DNA of 64,000 bases from Polynucleobacter sp. HIN11 (GTDB lineage Bacteria; Pseudomonadota; Gammaproteobacteria; Burkholderiales; Burkholderiaceae): NCBI RefSeq assembly GCF_030297675.1, contig NZ_AP028142.1, positions 62,001 through 126,000 of the forward strand. The letters are read 5' to 3'. A program made the translations under genes and the position numbers. Below the pieces are notes generated by a model that worked only from the letters and a program-made list of their open reading frames with translations, had not been told where the DNA came from and searched no databases. Positions 36,030 through 42,936 of this stretch are shown here, in pieces. The stretch's first letter is position 1, and each line of letters opens with the position of its first letter.

Positions 36030-36431
36030 ATGACCAAGGCTAAATTTACAAAGATATCGGGTTTGCAAGCTGGTCCATGGCTTGATCGCATTGCTTGGAA
36101 CGAGCAAGGTTTGGTGCCCGTGATTGCTCAAGAGGCTTCATCGGGTGATGTATTGATGATGGCTTGGATGAATCAAGCGTCTCTACTGCAAACCTTGCAA
36201 AAGGGTGAGGCAGTGTATTGGTCGCGCTCGCGTAACAAGTTGTGGCATAAGGGCGAAGAGTCGGGTCATACGCAAACCGTGCGAGAGATTCGGTTAGATT
36301 GCGATGGCGATACGCTTTTACTAATCGTGGATCAAAAAGACGGAATTGCTTGCCATACCGGCAGACACAGTTGCTTTTTTAACGAGTGGGACTCTGTGGC
36401 GAGCAATTGGGTCGATACAATGAAGCCATGA
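36030..36431 (+). CDS. hisI: Phosphoribosyl-AMP cyclohydrolase
   Basis: 133 residues, single-function HisI. AWMNQASLLQTL, YWSRSRNKLWHKGEESGH (in parts) and the metal-site segment LDCDGDTLLLIVDQ plus ACHTGRHSCFF with its zinc cysteines are present. It opens the ring of PR-AMP. Its TGA overlaps the hisE ATG. Confidence 0.96.
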   Translation: MTKAKFTKISGLQAGPWLDRIAWNEQGLVPVIAQEASSGDVLMMAWMNQASLLQTLQKGEAVYWSRSRNKLWHKGEESGHTQTVREIRLDCDGDTLLLIVDQKDGIACHTGRHSCFFNEWDSVASNWVDTMKP

Positions 36432-36823
36432 GTAGCCCGAATCAATTCAACCAAAACCTCAACCTCGATTCCATCTTGGCGCATCTGGCCGATGTGGTCG
36501 ATAGCCGTCGTGCTGATTTAGCGAGTGGCAAGATCGATGCCGGAAGTTCATATATTGCTCAGTTGTTTACCAAGGGTGACGATGCGATTTTGAAGAAGAT
36601 TGGGGAAGAGGCGACCGAGACCGTGATGGCGGCCAAGGATTCTCGCCAGAATCAGCTTGACCCCAAATACCAACAGTTATTGGTGGGCGAGATGGCTGAC
36701 TTGTGGTTTCACTGCCTGGTGGCGCTCTCAAAGTTCAATTTGCGTCCCGAAGATGTACTAGCCGAACTCAAGCGTCGCGAGGGCACTTCGGGTATTACTG
36801 AGAAGGCCAGTCGCAAAACGTAG
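36428..36823 (+). CDS. hisE: Phosphoribosyl-ATP pyrophosphatase
   Basis: 131 residues from the ATG at 36428, which overlaps the hisI stop (ATGA). Upstream in-frame codons lie inside hisI and are not used. MazG-like all-alpha domain with KKIGEEATETVMAAKD and the GEMADLWFHCLVAL metal-binding helix. It cleaves PR-ATP to PR-AMP. Last gene of the his cluster. Confidence 0.95.
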   Translation: MSSPNQFNQNLNLDSILAHLADVVDSRRADLASGKIDAGSSYIAQLFTKGDDAILKKIGEEATETVMAAKDSRQNQLDPKYQQLLVGEMADLWFHCLVALSKFNLRPEDVLAELKRREGTSGITEKASRKT

Positions 36824-36877
36824 TGCTTACCCCCAATTTGCCCGTTTTTGGGCTTAATTCAGGTAAGATGCCTGCCT

Positions 36878-37243
36878 ATGAAACACCCAAGCTATGACCC
36901 AAACTGCATTTTTTGCAAGATTGTTGCAGGGGAAATTCCTTGCCAAAAGGTCTACGAGGATGATGAAATCCTGGCGTTTAAGGACATTAATCCGGCCGCC
37001 CCAGTGCATTTATTGCTGATTCCTAAGAAACACATACCAATGTTGGAGTCAGCGACTGCCCACGACGCGCCATTGCTGGGTAGAATGTTGGAATTAGCCC
37101 CGCGTTTAGCTTCCCAAGAAGGATGTCGCCCTGGTAAGGAGGGGGGATTTCGGGTGATGGTGAACAATGGCGCGGATGGGGGTCAGGAGGTTTATCACTT
37201 GCATTTGCATGTGATGGGCGGGCCGCGCCCCTGGAAAAAATAA
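36878..37243 (+). CDS. HIT-family nucleotide hydrolase (HinT type)
   Basis: 121 residues from the ATG at 36878; a TTG thirty bases upstream was rejected. FCKIVAGEIPCQKVYEDDEILAF (in parts) and the active-site HLHLHVMGG (His-x-His-x-His) identify a HinT-like purine nucleoside phosphoramidase. The location between hisE and tatA is conserved in betaproteobacteria; HinT itself is not known to act in histidine synthesis. Confidence 0.94.
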   Translation: MKHPSYDPNCIFCKIVAGEIPCQKVYEDDEILAFKDINPAAPVHLLLIPKKHIPMLESATAHDAPLLGRMLELAPRLASQEGCRPGKEGGFRVMVNNGADGGQEVYHLHLHVMGGPRPWKK

Positions 37244-37260
37244 TCCGAGGAGAAATTAAG

Positions 37261-37488
37261 ATGGGCTCATTTAGTATTTGGCACTGGTTAATCGTACTGG
37301 TCATTATTTTGTTGGTCTTTGGTACCAAGAAACTCCGTAATATTGGTTCTGATCTAGGCGGTGCCGTAAAAGGCTTCAAAGATGGTATGAAAAATGGTGA
37401 TGAAGCCAAGACCGAACAGATTCAGTCGCAGACCCCTGCTGGTGAAAAGACTGTTGATGTGCAAGCCAAGGACGTGAACAAGTCGTAA
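37261..37488 (+). CDS. tatA: Sec-independent translocase subunit TatA
   Basis: 75 residues: one N-terminal transmembrane helix (about 5-20), the FGTKKLRNIGSDLG hinge, then an amphipathic helix and a polar tail. TatA oligomers form the pore of the twin-arginine system for folded proteins. A likely substrate, the Rieske protein, is encoded 9 kb downstream. Confidence 0.96.
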   Translation: MGSFSIWHWLIVLVIILLVFGTKKLRNIGSDLGGAVKGFKDGMKNGDEAKTEQIQSQTPAGEKTVDVQAKDVNKS

Positions 37489-37534
37489 GACCTGATCAAA
37501 CCAAACACACAAACTAAATACCAGCGATGCATCG

Positions 37535-38026
37535 ATGATTGATCTTGGTGTATCAAAGCTCGCCCTGATTGCAGTGGTGGCTTTGATTGTGGTGGGCCCC
37601 GAACGTTTACCCAAAGTTGCTCGCATGGCGGGCAATTTATTTGGGCGCGCGCAGCGTTATATGGCCGAAGTTCGTACTGAGGTCAACCGCCAAATTGAGC
37701 TCGATGAGTTCAAGAAGCTTCGTGAGGCCAGCGCCGACGCCATGCGGGAGATGGAAAGTACCCTTAATGCCACAGTCCAAGAGGCGAATGTAAACCTGAG
37801 CGATCAGGCCGAGCCTACGACCAATGAGTTTTCCAGTTCGCTCTTAGATTCTGCGCCGGATGTGACTAAGGTCTATCGAGATGCTCTGCGTCAGGGTAGG
37901 GATAGTTGGGGCGTCAAGCGCACCGCCAGACCCCTTTGGTATAAACACTCAGCGGGTGTGCGCACTCGAGTGCAATCGGGTGCAGCAAGGGTTAAGCGAT
38001 TTAAACGTCCGGTATTGAGTAAGTAA
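37535..38026 (+). CDS. tatB: Sec-independent translocase subunit TatB
   Basis: 163 residues. N-terminal helix MIDLGVSKLALIAVVALIVV, with the GPERLP hinge and long amphipathic helix (RMAGNLFGRAQRYMAEVRTEV in parts). The C-terminal half is basic and low-complexity, as usual for TatB. It recognises twin-arginine signals together with TatC. Confidence 0.95.
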   Translation: MIDLGVSKLALIAVVALIVVGPERLPKVARMAGNLFGRAQRYMAEVRTEVNRQIELDEFKKLREASADAMREMESTLNATVQEANVNLSDQAEPTTNEFSSSLLDSAPDVTKVYRDALRQGRDSWGVKRTARPLWYKHSAGVRTRVQSGAARVKRFKRPVLSK

Positions 38027-38053
38027 AAAATCAAGAACAAAGAACAAATCACG

Positions 38054-38845
38054 ATGTCCGATACCAAACCAGGTCAGAGCGAAGAGACTGCAAAAGAGGG
38101 CGAGGGTTTTCAAGAAACCTTCATGTCGCATCTCTTTGAGTTGCGCGATCGGGTGATCAAAGCCGCCATAGCAGTGATCATTGTTTTTCTGTCGCTTGTT
38201 TATTGGGCGCCCGATATCTTTCATTTGTTTGCCAAGCCACTTTTAGATGCCCTTCCAGCTGGGGGCAAGATGATCGTGACCGATGTAACCGGATCCTTTT
38301 TTGTGCCGATGAAGGTCACGATGCTGGTTGCATTTTTGATTGCGCTACCGATTGTTCTCTATCAAATGTGGGCCTTTATTGCCCCAGGCCTCTATACCCA
38401 TGAGAGAAAACTAATCCTTCCATTAGTAGTAAGCAGTTACTCACTATTTTTGGTTGGTATGTCCTTTGCCTATTTCCTGGTTTTCCCAACCGTCTTCCAG
38501 TTCATGGCGAGCTATAACGCACCCCTGGGTGCCGATATGTCGACTGATATTGATAAATACCTAAGCTTTGCGATGTCGACCTTTTTGGCCTTTGGGATCA
38601 CCTTTGAGGTCCCGGTGGTGGTGGTTGTTTTAGTCAAGATGGGGATTGTGAGCCTAGAAAAGTTAAAAGAGATTCGACCTTATGTGATTGTTGGGGCCTT
38701 TGTGATTGCCGCGATTGTGACCCCACCGGACGTCTTATCCCAGCTCTTTTTGGCCATTCCCATGTGCCTTCTCTACGAGCTGGGGCTATTTATTGCTCGT
38801 TTCTACTTACCCAAAACCGAATCTGAAGAAGAAAAATCAGAATAA
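38054..38845 (+). CDS. tatC: Sec-independent translocase subunit TatC
   Basis: 263 residues, six transmembrane helices. Conserved MSHLFELRDRVIKA at the N-terminus, PIVLYQMWAFIAPGLYTHERK (in parts), FGITFEVPVVVV and PPDVLSQLFLAIPMCLLYELG (in parts). Receptor of the Tat system. Followed by AT-rich sequence with an 8-bp inverted repeat at 38858-38880. Confidence 0.97.
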   Translation: MSDTKPGQSEETAKEGEGFQETFMSHLFELRDRVIKAAIAVIIVFLSLVYWAPDIFHLFAKPLLDALPAGGKMIVTDVTGSFFVPMKVTMLVAFLIALPIVLYQMWAFIAPGLYTHERKLILPLVVSSYSLFLVGMSFAYFLVFPTVFQFMASYNAPLGADMSTDIDKYLSFAMSTFLAFGITFEVPVVVVVLVKMGIVSLEKLKEIRPYVIVGAFVIAAIVTPPDVLSQLFLAIPMCLLYELGLFIARFYLPKTESEEEKSE

Positions 38846-38857
38846 TTCTGTAACTCA

Positions 38858-38963
38858 TTGATTTATATTGATTAAATCAAACAAAAATCTCTGTTGCACC
38901 AATACAACGAATAGCCATAAAAAAGCCTCAAAAGGCTGTATTTACATACAAAAACGGGATAAT
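38858..38963 (+). promoter_or_regulatory. tatC-porin intergenic: inverted repeat, hairpin and possible -10
   Basis: Three elements occur in the 170-bp gap. TTGATTTA/TAAATCAA (38858-38865 and 38873-38880) is a perfect 8-bp inverted repeat with a 7-base spacer. AGCCT/AGGCT (38924-38928 and 38933-38937) forms a hairpin. GATAAT (38958-38963) is a fair -10 for the porin, with no convincing -35. The hairpin may end the tat transcript; the repeat may be an operator. Confidence 0.35.
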
Positions 38964-39015
38964 TCAATGGTCTCGAAGGAATTCGGGCATTTCTTAATTT
39001 ATGGAGATTTAAACA

Positions 39016-40311
39016 ATGAAAAAATCACTATTTGCACTCGCCGCAGTCGGTGCGTTTGCTGGTGCTGCTCAAGCTCAGTCAAGCGTAACCGTATACGGTA
39101 TTTTGGATGTGGGATATGTGGGTGGTAATGCCAAGGCATCTACAGTTAACTCATCAGCTAATCAAGTTAATGTTGCTGAAACAGTAAGTCTGCTTGGCCA
39201 ATCTGCTCAGACTACCAGCCGTTTAGGCTTCCGTGGTACGGAAGACTTGGGTGGTGGTACAACCGCATTCTTTACCTTTGAAACTGGCCTTCAGCCAAAT
39301 CAAAGCAGCCTATCGCCATTTAATAACCGTCAAGCATTTATTGGTTTGGGTCAAAAAGGAATGGGTAACGCACGTATTGGTACCCAGTACACCCCAATCC
39401 ATGAGGCAGTTGGTGCAACTGGTGCTAACCAATTGAACAACTTGGTTGGTGACGTGATTTATCCTCAGAACACTGGTTTGACCAACCAAGACGGTAGTGC
39501 AAGCAACGCCAACGCTGGTTACACTGTTCGTGCCAACAACATGATCCGTTTTGAGTCTGAGAGCTTCTCTGGCTTCAAAGGCAAGGCCTTTTACGTGCAA
39601 AATTCTCGTGATGAGAACCAAACAACCTATCGTGGCACGGCCGCAACTACTGCAACAGCCAACTACACCAACGGCGTTGGTTATACAGGTGGCAATACCA
39701 ACAGCACAGGCTGGGGCCTCGGATTGGATTTCGCAATTCAAAAATTCTTGATCTCCGCTAACTATCAGTCATTTAAGCAAGAAAACGCTTGGACTGAGCA
39801 AACAAACGCAGTAGCAATTGGTGCTAATAACGGTGGGGCGGCAACAACCGTTACTCAAAACGTTCAATCAGGCGTTCTGACCAACCTTAATGACAATCAA
39901 TGGTACGTAGGTGCTACATATGACTTTGGTATTGTCAAGGCTTATGCTCAGTATATTAATCGCAAGATTGAATCTGGTCTCGACTCAAATGCCTACGCAA
40001 AACGTACTGCTCAGCAAATTGGTTTGCGTGGAAACGTAACCAAGACTGTTGAGCTCTGGGGCTCGGCTGGTATGGGTCGTACCAGCGCCTTTGGTGTAAG
40101 CAACCCAACTGCTAACTTCACTGGCTATCAGATTGGTTCCAACTACTGGTTGAGCAAGCGTACCAACTTGTATGCAATCTTTGGTGCAAGCAACACATCT
40201 TCTACCTCTGGTAACTATGTGATTCGTGCAACTGACGCAAATGCTTACGGTCCACGTAATTTGAGCGCCAATGCCAACAACTACGCTGTTGGTGTACGTC
40301 ACACGTTCTAA
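39016..40311 (+). CDS. General outer-membrane porin (Gram-negative porin family)
   Basis: 431 residues. Signal peptide MKKSLFALAAVGAFAGAAQA is cleaved before QSSVTVYGILDVG, the usual start of betaproteobacterial trimeric porins (Omp38/OmpC-like). Next come TSRLGFRGTEDLGGG, the constriction-loop region, alternating beta strands, and the C-terminal aromatic signature ending RHTF with terminal Phe for BAM recognition. A GGAG ribosome binding site lies 9 bases upstream. Selectivity cannot be told from sequence. Rich in Asn/Thr loops, as expected for surface-exposed regions. Confidence 0.95.
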   Translation: MKKSLFALAAVGAFAGAAQAQSSVTVYGILDVGYVGGNAKASTVNSSANQVNVAETVSLLGQSAQTTSRLGFRGTEDLGGGTTAFFTFETGLQPNQSSLSPFNNRQAFIGLGQKGMGNARIGTQYTPIHEAVGATGANQLNNLVGDVIYPQNTGLTNQDGSASNANAGYTVRANNMIRFESESFSGFKGKAFYVQNSRDENQTTYRGTAATTATANYTNGVGYTGGNTNSTGWGLGLDFAIQKFLISANYQSFKQENAWTEQTNAVAIGANNGGAATTVTQNVQSGVLTNLNDNQWYVGATYDFGIVKAYAQYINRKIESGLDSNAYAKRTAQQIGLRGNVTKTVELWGSAGMGRTSAFGVSNPTANFTGYQIGSNYWLSKRTNLYAIFGASNTSSTSGNYVIRATDANAYGPRNLSANANNYAVGVRHTF

Positions 40312-40318
40312 TTTGATG

Positions 40319-40332
40319 CTAGCTTCGGCTAG
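40319..40332 (+). other. UUCG-capped hairpin after the porin stop
   Basis: CTAGC (40319-40323), TTCG, GCTAG (40328-40332): a stable C(UUCG)G tetraloop hairpin 7 bases after the porin TAA. No T run follows. It may protect the 3' end of the porin mRNA ahead of the main terminator. Confidence 0.5.
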
Positions 40333-40353
40333 TTGAAGATTAGTTGTAGCAAA

Positions 40354-40385
40354 TAAACCCACTGTGGAAACACAGTGGGTTTTTA
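40354..40385 (+). terminator. Intrinsic terminator of the porin gene
   Basis: AAACCCACTGTG (40355-40366), GAAA tetraloop, CACAGTGGGTTT (40371-40382), then TTT: a strong 12-bp stem with a T run. It lies 44 bases after the porin stop. Confidence 0.93.
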
Positions 40386-40502
40386 ATTAAGTCAATTCTA
40401 TTTTTATAAAAAACCAAATCAATCTTCGTCTCGACAGGACAATCAGATGATTAATCCGTATTCAGAAAATTTAAAAACAGATTTAATAATTAAGACAATC
40501 AA

Positions 40503-40543
40503 AACATATGAATCAAACATATAATAAGTTTGATTCATATGTT
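40503..40543. repeat. Perfect 16-bp palindrome between porin and TPR glycosyltransferase genes
   Basis: AACATATGAATCAAAC (40503-40518), 9-base spacer, GTTTGATTCATATGTT (40528-40543), with no mismatches. On the minus strand it lies about 33 bases after the stop of the TPR-GT41 gene and is followed by a short U-rich tract, so it could terminate that gene. The length and perfection also fit a mobile-hairpin remnant or binding site. Confidence 0.75.
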
Positions 40544-40575
40544 ATCAGCATAGTAACTGATTAAAAAACGAATAC

Positions 40576-42873
40576 TTAATGAATAAAAATATGATCCGGC
40601 TGTAAATTTAGCTGATAACGCTCATACATTTTCAGATAAATTGATTCAAGATTTTTAGTAAATACGGAAGTTTTAAATAAGGGCGTATTCTGAAGGTTAG
40701 TAGCTAATTTAAGCTTTATTGTTTCTAATTTCCTCGGTGTGGTAGCCAAATCAATAGCCATCATTTCGTATTCTTCTGAGCTATGAGTAATGAGCTCTGG
40801 TAGTCCAATGGCATTTAATAAACTTGCAGCTACGCGACTTGCAAACGACTGGCCTATGAGTGTCAGCACAGGAACTCCTGACTTAAGAGAGTCGACAGCA
40901 GTTGTGTGGGCACCGTACGGGTGAGTATCTAAAAATAAGTCAGCCAAGGCATATCTAGCTAAGTAGTCACCCATGGAATCGAGACGGCTAGCAAAAATAA
41001 TTCTTGATGGATTAATCTTTCGCTTTTCGAATTCACTTTTTATGTTCATATTGAATTCATTGTTGTTTTCTGAAATCCACAATACGCTATTCTTTGCTGC
41101 AAGTAAAATTCTTGACCAACGATCCAATACATAAGGATTAAATTTAAAGTCATTATTAAAACAACAGAAGATAAAATTATCTTGTGGCAATCCACATTCT
41201 TCCTTCGAGAATATTTTTCCTGATGGAATTCGGTTGGAGTCATCCACCATATAGCTATTCGGAAGATATGCTACCTTTTCAGAATAAAAACGCTCATGAG
41301 ACCTCGGAATAACCGTTTGGTCGGCAATTATGTAGTCGATAAAATTTGAACCAGAAGACCCTGGATACCCTAACCAGTTAACTTGTATAGGTGCGGCTCG
41401 AAAGGAAAATATTCCAGTTCTCGAGTGTTGGGTAAAACCTGCTAGATCAATGGCAATATCAACTCCAAGGTTTCGCGCTAACAGAGCGGTTTCGCGGTCG
41501 GAAAGATCATCAACTTCGATAAATTCATCAAAAGCTCTTTTAAGGCGGGCTCTCATTGGGTCGTCGGGAGGGGCTTTTTGTAAAGAAAATGCAAATACCT
41601 CAAACCGATTGCGGTTATGTTTTTCAAACAGCTCAGCAGTTAAATAAGAAACAGGGTGGCCACGAAAATCAGGAGAAAAATAGGCAATTCTAATTTTTTC
41701 ATTTTTTTTATTGTGGTGAGAAATTGCCCCTAAAGAAAAATTTTCAGGAAATTTATGTTCTGAAAAAATTTTGCTAGTTTGCTTATGTAGCTGGGGATCA
41801 TCACTCAGAGAGAGTAATACAAAAGGGCTAATTACTTTTTCATCCGAAATAATTTTTTGAGCAATATATTTAAGAGAGTCAGAGTAATCAAACCAGTTAC
41901 CAATTTTCATTTTTGCATGAATAAGATATCCATACACCCAATAAATATCGGGTCTTAAATTCAATGCCTTGCTATAGCAATCAATTGCCTCCCGATAACG
42001 CTTAAGCTCATTTAGAGCTACACCCTTGTTGAGCCAAGCTGCAGCATTATGAGGGTTAAGATCCAAAGACTTGTTGTGATGGGCTATTGCATCATCAATT
42101 TGATTAAGCTCAAGTAAAGTATTTCCTATGCAAGAATATACTTCAGCATAATTAGGACTAAGTTTAAGGGCTTGGTGGTAATGTGCGATGGCTTCATCAA
42201 AGCGCTTTAACTCATTGAGCACATTTCCCTTGTTTGCATATCCCTTTGCGTAATCCGGCTTCAGATTAAGTGCCTTATCGTAATGAGTGATCGCTTCTTC
42301 AAATCGCTTGAGTTCCTGTAGGGCATTACCTTTATTAGACCAAGCTTCTGCGTAGTCTGGTTTTAAACTAAGGGCCTTATCGTAATGAGTGATCGCTTCT
42401 TCAAATCGCTTGAGTTCCTGTAGGGCATTACCTTTATTAGACCAAGCTTCTGCGTAGTCTGGTTTTAAACTAAGGGCCTTATCGTAATGAGTGATCGCTT
42501 CTTCAAATCGCTTGAGTTCCTGTAGGGCATTACCTGCATTAGACCAAGCCTCAAAGAAATTGGGTTCAAATTTAATTGCTCTTTTATACGCATCAAGAGC
42601 ATTCTCATAATCTTTAAGTCCAAGATATGTATTGCCGAGACTACTCAGAGTTAAGGGATTTTTTGGCAGGATTCGTAGAGAATCATTTAGGAATTTGAGT
42701 GCATCTGGATAGTTGCCGCGCTGTGCATAAACGATGCCCAAGAGTCCTAAAACATGTGGATTATGAGCTTGTAATTTTGATGCTTGTTTTAAATAAAGCT
42801 CAGCAGAATCCAAATTTGAATTTCCAAGTGACTCAAGCGCTTTGTTTAAAAGGAAGTGAACTTGAGGATTCAT
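40576..42873 (-). CDS. TPR protein with OGT/SPINDLY-type glycosyltransferase domain (GT41), copy A
   Basis: 765 residues. About the first 340 are tandem 34-residue TPRs; three consecutive units are nearly identical (AWSNKGNALQELKRFEEAI). The C-terminal half matches eukaryotic-type O-GlcNAc transferase: RIAYFSPDFRGHPVSYL (catalytic-region His), APIQVNWLGYPGSSG, CCFNNDFKFNP (the Lys aligned with the OGT nucleotide-binding lysine), and HTTAVDSLKSGVPVLT followed by FASRVAASLL. It probably transfers a sugar to Ser/Thr of cytoplasmic or secreted proteins; the donor is unknown. No signal peptide. The DNA is distinctly AT-rich. The gene follows a GT41 paralogue, 63 bases apart. Confidence 0.9.
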   Translation of the reverse strand: MNPQVHFLLNKALESLGNSNLDSAELYLKQASKLQAHNPHVLGLLGIVYAQRGNYPDALKFLNDSLRILPKNPLTLSSLGNTYLGLKDYENALDAYKRAIKFEPNFFEAWSNAGNALQELKRFEEAITHYDKALSLKPDYAEAWSNKGNALQELKRFEEAITHYDKALSLKPDYAEAWSNKGNALQELKRFEEAITHYDKALNLKPDYAKGYANKGNVLNELKRFDEAIAHYHQALKLSPNYAEVYSCIGNTLLELNQIDDAIAHHNKSLDLNPHNAAAWLNKGVALNELKRYREAIDCYSKALNLRPDIYWVYGYLIHAKMKIGNWFDYSDSLKYIAQKIISDEKVISPFVLLSLSDDPQLHKQTSKIFSEHKFPENFSLGAISHHNKKNEKIRIAYFSPDFRGHPVSYLTAELFEKHNRNRFEVFAFSLQKAPPDDPMRARLKRAFDEFIEVDDLSDRETALLARNLGVDIAIDLAGFTQHSRTGIFSFRAAPIQVNWLGYPGSSGSNFIDYIIADQTVIPRSHERFYSEKVAYLPNSYMVDDSNRIPSGKIFSKEECGLPQDNFIFCCFNNDFKFNPYVLDRWSRILLAAKNSVLWISENNNEFNMNIKSEFEKRKINPSRIIFASRLDSMGDYLARYALADLFLDTHPYGAHTTAVDSLKSGVPVLTLIGQSFASRVAASLLNAIGLPELITHSSEEYEMMAIDLATTPRKLETIKLKLATNLQNTPLFKTSVFTKNLESIYLKMYERYQLNLQPDHIFIH
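42272..42535 (-). repeat. 102-bp tandem DNA repeat inside the TPR region
   Basis: Units begin at 42272, 42374 and 42476. The first two are identical over all 102 bases; the third matches for its first 60 bases and then diverges. Each unit encodes exactly one 34-residue TPR, so gain or loss of a unit keeps the reading frame. Identity at synonymous sites shows recent duplication or gene conversion. Confidence 0.95.
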
Positions 42874-42936
42874 TATGAAAATTTATAGTAGATATTCTGA
42901 TAAGAATTTAACAAGGGAAACTCACTATTTAATGGA

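Noticed and set aside
36840..36853. GCCC/GGGC hairpin after hisE as a terminator
   Set aside because: Only four pairs and no T run after the stem; too weak to call.
38868..39128. 86-codon frame ahead of and overlapping the porin
   Set aside because: Overlaps the porin signal peptide in another frame, contains Cys-rich low-quality sequence, and covers the likely porin promoter.
40319..40332. Porin terminator at the UUCG hairpin
   Set aside because: No T run follows; the true terminator is the 12-bp stem at 40354-40385.
42272..42577. Regular repeats suggestive of a CRISPR array
   Set aside because: Units are contiguous 102-bp copies with no unique spacers and encode TPRs in frame; no cas genes nearby.
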